Assembly: GCA_003525045.1 (NCBI GenBank) | Contig: DQGF01000046.1 | Span: 960-11,385, forward strand | Source of the DNA: Pseudomonas sp. | GTDB lineage: Bacteria; Pseudomonadota; Gammaproteobacteria; Pseudomonadales; Pseudomonadaceae | Reading direction: 5' to 3' | DNA length: 10,426 bases | In this document: piece after piece, positions 1 through 6,462 of the stretch | Position numbering within the stretch: position 1 is the first letter of the stretch | Layout: each line of letters opens with the position of its first letter | Notes under the pieces: model-generated | What the model was told of the DNA's origin: nothing | The model's database searches: none | What the model saw: the letters and a program-made list of their open reading frames with translations, nothing else | Program-made: the position numbers and the translations under genes

Positions 1-416
1 AGCTGGAAATCACCGAAGGCGTGTTGATGCAAAACATCGATGCCACCGTCACTTCCCTGAACCGGATCAAGGCCTTGGGGGTGAGGCTGGCCATCGATGA
101 CTTCGGCACTGGTTATTCCAGCCTGAGTTACTTGCGACGCTTTCCCATCGACGTGCTGAAAATCGATCAGTCGTTCATTCGCAACTTGAGCAGCGACAGC
201 AACGACGCGGCCCTGGTCAGCGCCATCATCAGCCTGGGGCGCAGCCTCAAGCTGACCATCATTGCCGAAGGAGTGGAAACCCTCGAGCAGCTGGATTTCC
301 TCAAGGCCCATCAATGCGAGGAAGGTCAGGGTCACTACTTCAGCAAAGCCGTGGAGCCGGAGGCCTTCGTCCGGTACCTGCGGTCGGTGCAGCCTTCTTC
401 ATCCGTCGCCACGTGA
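1..416 (+). CDS. EAL-domain cyclic-di-GMP phosphodiesterase, C-terminal part (5' end outside window)
   Basis: This is the end of a gene entering from the left; the first complete codon is at position 3 and 137 residues are visible. The segment opens inside an EAL domain with LEITEGV, then shows DDFGTGYSS (visible residues 32-40), LKID (52-55) and AEGVE (88-92). These are the metal- and substrate-binding strands and catalytic loop of c-di-GMP phosphodiesterases, so the visible half of the active site looks intact. The closing motif reads QGHYFSKAV (109-117) instead of the common QGYxFSKP, a mild deviation. The family hydrolyses c-di-GMP to pGpG in the cytoplasm. Any GGDEF, PAS or membrane part would lie upstream and cannot be judged. 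The next gene starts 44 bases downstream on the same strand, so co-transcription with the peroxidase/kinase genes is possible but not shown. The GTG at 21 is an internal codon, not a start, because the domain continues upstream. Confidence 0.93.
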   Translation, partial: LEITEGVLMQNIDATVTSLNRIKALGVRLAIDDFGTGYSSLSYLRRFPIDVLKIDQSFIRNLSSDSNDAALVSAIISLGRSLKLTIIAEGVETLEQLDFLKAHQCEEGQGHYFSKAVEPEAFVRYLRSVQPSSSVAT

Positions 417-460
417 ACGATGCGCAAAGACACACAGGCCATCGGCCAAGGAATCATCAG

Positions 461-1420
461 ATGTCGCCCTCCTTTCACCGCCTGCTTCTGGTGCCGTTGT
501 TCGGGCTCTGTCTGAGCGCTGGCGCCGCCCCGCTGGATGAACCGCTCAAACCTCTGCCAGCGGTGCCCCAGCAGAATCCGCTGCGGGTCGAACTCGGTCG
601 CCAGTTGTTCAACGAATCGCGCCTGTCGGTCAACGGCTCTTTAGCCTGTTCAAGCTGCCATCAGTTGGCAAACGGCGGCGCCGACAACAAGACATTCTCG
701 ATCGGTTTCGCCGGTCTTCCGGTAGGGATCAATACCCCCAGCGTGTTCAACGCCAGCCTCAACTTTCGGCAATTCTGGAACGGTCGGGCCGACACCCTGG
801 AAACCCAGATCCACGAAGTGGTGCAGAGCCCCAGCGAAATGGGCAGCAACTGGGAACATGTGGTGCAGACGCTGTCCGCCGATCCGGCTTATCGGACCTC
901 GTTCGCCAACGCCTACCCGGACGGCGTGACCCTGAACAATGTGCAAAATGCACTGGCCACCTACGAACGCACGTTGCTCAGCAGCAACTCACGCTTCGAT
1001 CAATATCTACTGGGAGATACCGCGATTCTCAGCCGGGAGGAAAAATACGGTTACCAACGCTTCAAGGAATACGGCTGCATCGCCTGCCATCAAGGGGTGA
1101 ACATCGGCGGCAACATGTTCCAGAAGTTCGGGGTGATGGGCGATTACTTCCAGGTTCGGGGTCAGCCTGTCGAATCCGATCTGGGCCGTTATCTGGTGAC
1201 CCGGGACGAAGAGGACCGCAACGTGTTCAAGGTGCCAAGCCTGCGCAACGTCGCCGTGACCGCGCCGTACTTTCACGATGGCTCGGCCGAAACCCTCGAA
1301 GAGGCGGTGGACGTGATGTTCAAGTTCCAGCTCGGGCGCATTCCTTCCACCGCGGACAAAACCCTGATCATCAAATTCCTCAAGACCCTGACCGGTGAAT
1401 GGGGAGGCAAAACTTTATGA
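461..1420 (+). CDS. Exported diheme cytochrome c peroxidase (CcpA/MauG family)
   Basis: The 319-residue protein has a signal peptide (about 1-22, hydrophobic core followed by SAGA-A) and two c-type haem motifs, CSSCH (63-67) and CIACH (206-210). It is therefore a periplasmic diheme protein of the bacterial cytochrome c peroxidase family, which reduces H2O2 to water with electrons from small cytochromes. Family segments visible are FWNGRAD (105-111), QSPSEMG (122-128, with the catalytic-type Glu126), VPSLRNVAVTAPYFHDG (258-274) and Met286, the probable distal ligand of the electron-transfer haem. Compared from memory with the Pseudomonas aeruginosa enzyme, the region aligns without gaps (His55 to 67, Trp94 to 106, Glu114 to 126), but the distal His71 is replaced by Phe83. 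The start at ATG 461 is chosen because AAGGA lies at 448-452 and it begins the signal peptide; the frame is open to 314 only as an overlap with the EAL gene. Its stop overlaps the next start (ATGA), implying an operon with the kinase genes. Confidence 0.93.
   Translation: MSPSFHRLLLVPLFGLCLSAGAAPLDEPLKPLPAVPQQNPLRVELGRQLFNESRLSVNGSLACSSCHQLANGGADNKTFSIGFAGLPVGINTPSVFNASLNFRQFWNGRADTLETQIHEVVQSPSEMGSNWEHVVQTLSADPAYRTSFANAYPDGVTLNNVQNALATYERTLLSSNSRFDQYLLGDTAILSREEKYGYQRFKEYGCIACHQGVNIGGNMFQKFGVMGDYFQVRGQPVESDLGRYLVTRDEEDRNVFKVPSLRNVAVTAPYFHDGSAETLEEAVDVMFKFQLGRIPSTADKTLIIKFLKTLTGEWGGKTL
1401..1407 (+). promoter_or_regulatory. Ribosome binding site deciding the kinase start
   Basis: GGGGAGG sits 9 bases before the ATG at 1417. 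It overlaps the only upstream in-frame ATG (1399), which has no comparable site, so 1417 is the preferred start. The site lies inside the end of the peroxidase gene, consistent with coupled translation. Confidence 0.75.
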
Positions 1421-3228
1421 GAATGTCTCAACGTCGCAACCTGGCGTTACTGGGCATCGTCGCCGTGATGCTGGCCTCGACGCTGCTGTTCCTGTACCTC
1501 AAATCCAACTCGAACCAGACCACGATCTACGCCGAATCCCGGGATTTGATCGGGCGGATCAAACAGCTGAACGCGCAATGGGAAACCGAAATCCTCAAGG
1601 CCAGGATCGCCATCAGCCACAACTATGATCCGCTGGTCGCACCGCTGACCGAGATGACCCACCTGTGGCAACGGTTCGACACGATGGAGTCCAGCCACGG
1701 CCGCAACGAATCAGCCACCTGGCGCGCCAGCCATGACGCATACCAGACCGCCATCCAGGAAAAGACCCGCCTGGTGGAGCAGTTCAAATCGCATAACGCC
1801 GTGCTGCGCAACTCGCTGGCGTTCCTGCCTACCGCCGAGGACGACATTCAGGAACAACTGGCCCAACTGGTGGACGGCGACAAGCTGCAACTGCAGAACA
1901 TCGCCACCGACACCTATGACTTGCTGCTCAGCAGCCTGGAGTTCGCCCAGGTCACCTCCGACGACAAGGCTGCAGAGATCCTGCTCGGGTTGAGCAAACT
2001 GAGGGTGAACAAAGAGCGTCTACCTGAACAGTTCCACAGTCCGATCGATATTCTGAGCAGCCATATTTCACTGATCTTGCGCGAACAACCGGTGGTCAAC
2101 CGCTTGCTGCACAACATCGAAGCCATTCCCGTTGCCGAACGCCTGGACGACATTACCAGCCTGCTGAACTCGGATCAGCAGCGGGCCGATGCGGTCGACC
2201 AGCGCTATCACTTCTACATGCTGCTGTTTTCAGTCCTGCTGGTGCTGTTTCTGGTGTACCTGGCGACTCACCTGATGCGCAGTTTCTCGGTGATCCAGCG
2301 CGTCAACAAAGCCCTGCAAACCGCCAATGACGACCTTGAATTGCGGGTAGAAGAGCGCACCCGTGAACTCAAGGACACCCAGAGCGAACTGCTCGACACC
2401 GCGCGCCAGGCCGGCATGGCCGAGATCGCCACCAATGTCTTGCACAACGTCGGCAACGTACTCAACAGCGTGAACATTTCCGCCGACCTGGTCACCCGCA
2501 AACTGCGCAGCAGCAAGGCCCAGGGCCTGGGCAAGGCGATGCAACTGATCAACGCTCACCCAGGCGACCTCGGCACCTTTCTGACCCAGGACGAGAAAGG
2601 CAAATTGCTGCCCGGCTACCTCAATCAACTGGTGGACGCGATTGCCCTGGAACAGCAAGGCATGACCGAGGAACTCGCGCAACTGAGCAAAAGTGTCGAC
2701 CACATCAAGGACATCGTCGCCACCCAGCAATCCTATGCTGGCGCCAACAGCCTGATGGAACCGCTGCACATCAGCGAATTGCTCGAAGATGCCCTGCGCA
2801 TGAACTCCGGCGCCCTGACCCGCCACCACGTCATGGTGGTCAAGGAATACAGCGAGGTGCCCCAGGTCATGGGCGACAAGCACCGGCTGCTGTTGATCCT
2901 GATCAACCTGATCAGCAACGCCAAGTACGCCATGTCCGATCTGAGCAATCGTCCGCGGCAAATGACCCTCGGGGTGAAAATAGTCGACGACTCCCTCCTG
3001 CAAATCAGCGTCAAGGACGACGGTGAAGGCATTGCCGAAGAGAACATGACACGGATCTTCGCCCACGGCTTTACCACCCGCAAGGAAGGTCACGGTTTCG
3101 GCCTGCACAGCTGTGCCCTGGCCGCCATCGAGATGAACGGCCACCTCACCGCCCAGAGTGATGGGCCGGGCAAAGGCGCGCTGTTCACCTTGCAGATCCC
3201 GCTCAAAACCGTCGCGGAGCCCGCATGA
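1417..3228 (+). CDS. Membrane sensor histidine kinase with periplasmic all-helical (probably DAHL-type) sensor domain and noncanonical H-box
   Basis: The 603-residue protein has a first membrane segment (about 9-29), a long charged, helix-rich periplasmic region (about 30-264), a second membrane segment (about 265-287), a coiled coil containing LELRVEERTREL, then a kinase core. The sensor region resembles the double all-helical ligand-binding (DAHL) domain in size and character (for example the HNYDPLV stretch); this name is a recollection and less certain than the kinase call. The presumed phospho-acceptor is His343 in GMAEIATNVLHNVGNVLNS, not the usual HExxxP. The ATPase domain has an N-box (INLISNAKYA, Asn497 and Asn501), G1 (DDGEGI, about 534-539), F-box (FAHGFTT, 548-554) and G2 (GHGFGLH, 558-564), so ATP binding looks intact. 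There is no receiver or HAMP domain. The gene overlaps the peroxidase upstream and the receiver-kinase downstream by 4 bases each. Together they suggest that a periplasmic signal is passed to the receiver of the next protein. Confidence 0.9.
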   Translation: MRMSQRRNLALLGIVAVMLASTLLFLYLKSNSNQTTIYAESRDLIGRIKQLNAQWETEILKARIAISHNYDPLVAPLTEMTHLWQRFDTMESSHGRNESATWRASHDAYQTAIQEKTRLVEQFKSHNAVLRNSLAFLPTAEDDIQEQLAQLVDGDKLQLQNIATDTYDLLLSSLEFAQVTSDDKAAEILLGLSKLRVNKERLPEQFHSPIDILSSHISLILREQPVVNRLLHNIEAIPVAERLDDITSLLNSDQQRADAVDQRYHFYMLLFSVLLVLFLVYLATHLMRSFSVIQRVNKALQTANDDLELRVEERTRELKDTQSELLDTARQAGMAEIATNVLHNVGNVLNSVNISADLVTRKLRSSKAQGLGKAMQLINAHPGDLGTFLTQDEKGKLLPGYLNQLVDAIALEQQGMTEELAQLSKSVDHIKDIVATQQSYAGANSLMEPLHISELLEDALRMNSGALTRHHVMVVKEYSEVPQVMGDKHRLLLILINLISNAKYAMSDLSNRPRQMTLGVKIVDDSLLQISVKDDGEGIAEENMTRIFAHGFTTRKEGHGFGLHSCALAAIEMNGHLTAQSDGPGKGALFTLQIPLKTVAEPA

Positions 3229-4589
3229 GTGAGCGTTCGAACCGGCGGATTCTGCTGATCGACGACACGCCGTCCATTCATGTGGATTTCCGCAAGATAC
3301 TGATGCCGGCGTCGGTGCAGACTGTCGAGCTGGACGAAATGGAGGCGGCGCTGTTCGGCAGTGAAGTGAAATCCGCCGGCGTTCTGTTCGAACTGGACTC
3401 GGCGTACGGCGGGCAGGAGGGGCTGGGTAAACTCAAGTGGGCGCTGCAGCAAAACCGTCCCTACGCCCTGGCCTTCGTCGACATGCGCATGCCCGAGGGC
3501 TGGGACGGCGCACAGACCATCGAACATCTGTGGCAGCAAGACCCGCGCCTGCAAGTGGTGGTGTGCACCGCGTATTCCGACTATTCCTGGGATGAACTGC
3601 TCGATCGTTTGCAGGCCCATGACCGGTTGCTGATCCTGAAAAAGCCGTTCGACAATATTGAAGTGCAACAGATGGCCAACACCCTGCTGACCAAATGGGA
3701 CATGACCGAACGCGCCTGTATGCAGATGAACCATCTGGAGCATTTGGTGCAGCGGGAAATCGACGAACGCAAACAGCTTGAATCGCAACTGGTGCAATCG
3801 GAAAAACTCGCCTCGCTGGGGCAACTCGCGGCTGGCGTCGCCCATGAAATCAACAACCCCATCGGCTTCATTTCCTCCAACCTCGGCACCCTGGATGGCT
3901 ACTTCAAGCAACTGCAGGAAATGCTCGATGCCTATCGGGATGCGGAAGAGGCGATCGGCTCCAGCGAGCTTGTCGAACGTTTGCAACAGCTTCGCGAGCG
4001 GATCGAACTGGAGTTTCTGCGCGACGACATTCCGCTGCTGATCAAGGAATCCAAGGAAGGCATCAGCCGGGTCGGGCAGATCGTCAAGAACCTCAAGGAT
4101 TTCTCTCGCGTGGACTCCAACCAGGAATGGCAGTGGGCCAACCTGCAACAGGGCATCGAGTCGACCCTGAACATCGTCGCCAACGAACTCAAGTACAAGG
4201 CCGATGTGGTGAAGGACTACCAGGTACTGCCCGACATCGAATGCCTGCCGTCGCAAATCAATCAGGTGATCATGAACCTGATCGTTAACGCATCCCAGGC
4301 CATTGGCCCGGAACGCGGCACCCTCACCCTGCGCACGGGGCTTGCGGTTGAAACGGTGTGGATCGAGGTGGAAGACACCGGCTCCGGCATCGCCCCGCAA
4401 TGCCTGCCGAAAATCTTCGACCCGTTCTTCACCACCAAACCGGTGGGCCAGGGGACGGGGCTGGGGTTGTCCCTGTCCTATGGCATCGTGAAGAAGCACC
4501 GGGGGGAGATTTCGGTGCGTAGTGAAGTGGGTGTGGGCACCACGTTCCGGGTCGAATTACCGGTGCGTCAGACAAACCCAACCGGCTGA
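3225..4589 (+). CDS. Receiver-histidine kinase hybrid (N-terminal REC, C-terminal HisKA-HATPase)
   Basis: The 454-residue protein has no membrane segments. Residues about 7-155 form a CheY-like receiver: acidic pair Asp13-Asp14 in LLIDDT, phospho-acceptor Asp86 in FVDMRMP, Thr115 in VCTAYSD, and Lys140 in LKKP. The stretch between helix 1 and strand 2 (about 28-55) is longer than in a standard receiver. After a coiled-coil linker (about 160-195) comes a canonical H-box, [16 protein letters not shown], with His207. The ATPase domain follows with an N-box (NLIVNASQA, Asn351 and Asn355), G1 (DTGSG, 384-388), F-box (FDPFFTT, 398-404) and G2 (GQGTGLGLS, 408-416). All catalytic motifs are present. 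No DNA-binding or other output domain is seen. The ATGA overlap with the preceding kinase makes that kinase the likely phosphodonor for Asp86, which would then control the activity of this second kinase. Its own target is not in the window. It probably ends the transcript, since 228 noncoding bases follow. Confidence 0.92.
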   Translation: MSERSNRRILLIDDTPSIHVDFRKILMPASVQTVELDEMEAALFGSEVKSAGVLFELDSAYGGQEGLGKLKWALQQNRPYALAFVDMRMPEGWDGAQTIEHLWQQDPRLQVVVCTAYSDYSWDELLDRLQAHDRLLILKKPFDNIEVQQMANTLLTKWDMTERACMQMNHLEHLVQREIDERKQLESQLVQSEKLASLGQLAAGVAHEINNPIGFISSNLGTLDGYFKQLQEMLDAYRDAEEAIGSSELVERLQQLRERIELEFLRDDIPLLIKESKEGISRVGQIVKNLKDFSRVDSNQEWQWANLQQGIESTLNIVANELKYKADVVKDYQVLPDIECLPSQINQVIMNLIVNASQAIGPERGTLTLRTGLAVETVWIEVEDTGSGIAPQCLPKIFDPFFTTKPVGQGTGLGLSLSYGIVKKHRGEISVRSEVGVGTTFRVELPVRQTNPTG

Positions 4590-4598
4590 ATATACCCC

Positions 4599-4624
4599 TG
4601 TAGGAGCGAGGCTTGCCCGCGAAG
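4599..4624 (+). repeat. REP sequence, left arm of a REPIN-like pair
   Basis: The element starts TGTAGGAGCGAG and ends GCCCGCGAAG, the pattern of the extragenic palindromes spread through fluorescens-group Pseudomonas genomes. It begins 9 bases after the receiver-kinase stop codon. It can fold on itself (GCGAG against cCCGC is imperfect) and may protect the 3' end of the upstream mRNA. Such elements are moved in trans by RAYT transposases; none is encoded here. Confidence 0.85.
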
Positions 4625-4730
4625 ACATCCTTAAGGACGGCGCAAACGTGCCGGGCTGCCAGAAAGATTGCCCGGTCGGTGTCTGTGCGCCAGTATGCGC
4701 AGTCAGCATTGATGTCGACTGAACCACCGC

Positions 4731-4755
4731 CTTCGCGAGCAGGCTCGCTCCCACA
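4731..4755 (-). repeat. REP sequence, right (inverted) arm of a REPIN-like pair
   Basis: Read on the minus strand it begins TGTGGGAGCGAG and ends CTGCTCGCGAAG. It matches the left arm at 4599-4624 apart from a few substitutions and one inserted base. The two arms face each other across 106 bases. The interior holds a further inverted pair, GACATC at 4624-4629 against GATGTC at 4711-4716, and a CCGGGC/GCCCGG hairpin (4651-4656 and 4670-4675). No convincing gene is seen anywhere in 4590-4817. Confidence 0.85.
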
Positions 4756-4817
4756 GTGATTTGGTCCAGGCGCTGCACCGTGCTGGAAACTATTGAGTCC
4801 GAACCCAAGGTAACCGA

Positions 4818-6437
4818 ATGAGCCTGTCACTCCTGAGCCGCTACGCCTTCTTTGCCGTCTGTGTGATTTTTACCTTCGCCAGCCTGCCTTTTCTGGCGCA
4901 CGACTGGCTATGGCCAATCACCGCCGTCACCGGCATCCTCAGCCTCGTCGGCCTGTTCGATCTGCTGCAAAGCCCCCATGCAGTGCGCCGCAATTATCCG
5001 ATCCTTGGCAACATCCGCTATCTGGTGGAAGGTATTCGCCCGGAGATCCGCCAGTACCTGCTCGAATCCGACAGCGACGCCCTGCCCTTCTCCCGGGCCC
5101 AGCGTTCGTTGGTCTACTCGCGCGCCAAGAACGAAAGCGCCGATAAACCTTTTGGCACCTTGATCGACGTGTATCAGTCGGGTTTCGAATTCATTGGCCA
5201 CTCCATGCGTCCGGCACCACTGAGCGACCCGAGCAGTTTCCGGGTGATGGTCGGTGGCCCGCAGTGCACCCAGCCGTATTCCGCTTCGGTGTTCAACATC
5301 TCGGCCATGAGTTTCGGCTCCCTCAGCGCCAACGCCATTCGCGCCCTGAACCAGGGCGCCAAACTCGGTAACTTCGCCCATGACACCGGCGAAGGCAGCA
5401 TCAGTGCCTATCACCGGGAAAACGGCGGCGACCTGACCTGGGAACTCGGCAGCGGCTACTTCGGTTGTCGCACCGCCGACGGCCGCTTCGACCCGCAACG
5501 CTTCGCGGCACAGGCGCAGACGCCTCAGGTGCGGATGATCGAGATCAAGATGAGCCAGGGCGCCAAGCCCGGTCACGGCGGCATCCTGCCCAAGCACAAA
5601 GTTACCAAAGAAATCGCCGAAACCCGCGGCATCCTGATGGGCGAAGACTGCATCTCGCCCTCGCGGCACAGCGCGTTTTCCACGCCGATCGAACTGATGC
5701 ACTTCATCCAGCAGTTGCGTGAACTCTCCGGCGGCAAACCGGTGGGCTTCAAGTTCTGCCTCGGCCACCCGTGGGAATTCATGGGCATCGCCAAGGCCAT
5801 GCTGGAAACCGGCATCCTTCCGGACTTCATCGTGGTCGATGGCAAGGAAGGCGGCACCGGGGCGGCGCCCGTGGAGTTCACCGACCACATCGGTGTGCCG
5901 ATGCGCGAAGGCCTGCTGTTCGTGCATAACACCCTGGTGGGCCTGAACCTGCGGGACAAGATCAAACTCGGCGCCAGCGGCAAAATCGTCAGCGCCTTCG
6001 ACATCGCCAGCGTCCTGGCCATCGGCGCCGACTGGGCCAACTCGGCCCGCGGCTTCATGTTCGCCATCGGTTGTATCCAGTCGCAAAGCTGCCACACCAA
6101 TAAATGCCCGACCGGCGTGGCGACACAAGACAACTTGCGCCAACGCGCACTCGTCGTCCCGGACAAAGCCCAACGCGTATTCAATTTCCACCGCAACACC
6201 CTAAAGGCCCTGGCGGAAATGCTCGCCGCTGCCGGCCTCGATCACCCTTCGCAGCTGTCGGCCAAGCATTTGGTCCGGCGCATGTCGGCGACCGAGATCA
6301 AACTGTTCTCGCAGCTTCACGTGTTCCTGAAACCGGGGGAATTGCTCACTGGCGAGGTGAATGGCGAGTTTTATTCACGGATGTGGCAGATGGCGCGGGC
6401 GGACAGTTTTGAGCCCAATGAGGTGGCCGCCGCTTGA
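4818..6437 (+). CDS. Membrane-anchored FMN-binding glutamate synthase-like protein (YerD/GltB-domain family)
   Basis: The 539-residue protein starts with two hydrophobic segments (about 8-26 and 31-50), a probable membrane hairpin. From about residue 150 it is the FMN-binding synthase barrel of glutamate synthase: SAMSFGSLS (162-170), the glycine-rich MSQGAKPGHGGILP (245-258), VDGKEGGTGAAP (340-351) and GASGKI (385-390). A GltB-type cysteine set, C-x5-C-x4-C at Cys419, Cys425 and Cys430 (GCIQSQSCHTNKCPTG), should hold a [3Fe-4S] cluster. The N-terminal glutaminase domain and the C-terminal GXGXG domain of full GltB (about 1500 residues) are absent, so it is not a normal glutamine-dependent GOGAT large subunit. 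Members of this size, such as Bacillus YerD, have no settled substrate; an FMN-dependent oxidoreductase is all that can be claimed. AAGGT at 4807-4811 precedes the ATG by 6 bases. It stands alone: the upstream side is the REP pair, and the downstream gene converges with a 25-base gap that shows no clear terminator. Confidence 0.9.
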   Translation: MSLSLLSRYAFFAVCVIFTFASLPFLAHDWLWPITAVTGILSLVGLFDLLQSPHAVRRNYPILGNIRYLVEGIRPEIRQYLLESDSDALPFSRAQRSLVYSRAKNESADKPFGTLIDVYQSGFEFIGHSMRPAPLSDPSSFRVMVGGPQCTQPYSASVFNISAMSFGSLSANAIRALNQGAKLGNFAHDTGEGSISAYHRENGGDLTWELGSGYFGCRTADGRFDPQRFAAQAQTPQVRMIEIKMSQGAKPGHGGILPKHKVTKEIAETRGILMGEDCISPSRHSAFSTPIELMHFIQQLRELSGGKPVGFKFCLGHPWEFMGIAKAMLETGILPDFIVVDGKEGGTGAAPVEFTDHIGVPMREGLLFVHNTLVGLNLRDKIKLGASGKIVSAFDIASVLAIGADWANSARGFMFAIGCIQSQSCHTNKCPTGVATQDNLRQRALVVPDKAQRVFNFHRNTLKALAEMLAAAGLDHPSQLSAKHLVRRMSATEIKLFSQLHVFLKPGELLTGEVNGEFYSRMWQMARADSFEPNEVAAA

Positions 6438-6462
6438 ACCCGACGGCCCCGATCAAGGCGCT

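Noticed and set aside
314..460. N-terminal extension of the peroxidase reading frame overlapping the EAL gene
   Set aside because: The extension would bury the signal peptide, has basic low-complexity composition, and lies over a well-conserved EAL domain. ATG 461 has a good ribosome site.
2230..3144. 304-codon minus-strand frame opposite kinase 1
   Set aside because: It mirrors the kinase core coding sequence and has no domain or ribosome site of note.
3090..4499. Long open frame (469 codons) on the minus strand opposite the receiver-kinase
   Set aside because: The opposite strand encodes a protein with every expected kinase motif. The minus frame gives a His/Gln/Val-rich product of no recognisable family, as expected opposite GC-rich genes.
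4756..4817. Promoter for the FMN glutamate-synthase-like gene
   Set aside because: TTGGTC at 4761-4766 has no -10 element at an acceptable spacing (the best AT-rich hexamers are 20-24 bases away), so no promoter is called.
4522..4830. Small open frames on both strands across the kinase 3' end and the REP pair
   Set aside because: Their sequences are translations of the REP palindromes and the gene end; no ribosome sites or conserved motifs.
4908..6191. Long open frame (427 codons) on the minus strand opposite the FMN protein
   Set aside because: It is a codon-bias shadow of a clearly conserved gene, with no recognisable domain.
6438..6462. Terminator between the converging FMN and GtrII-like genes
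   Set aside because: Only 25 bases are available and no stable stem followed by a T run is seen.
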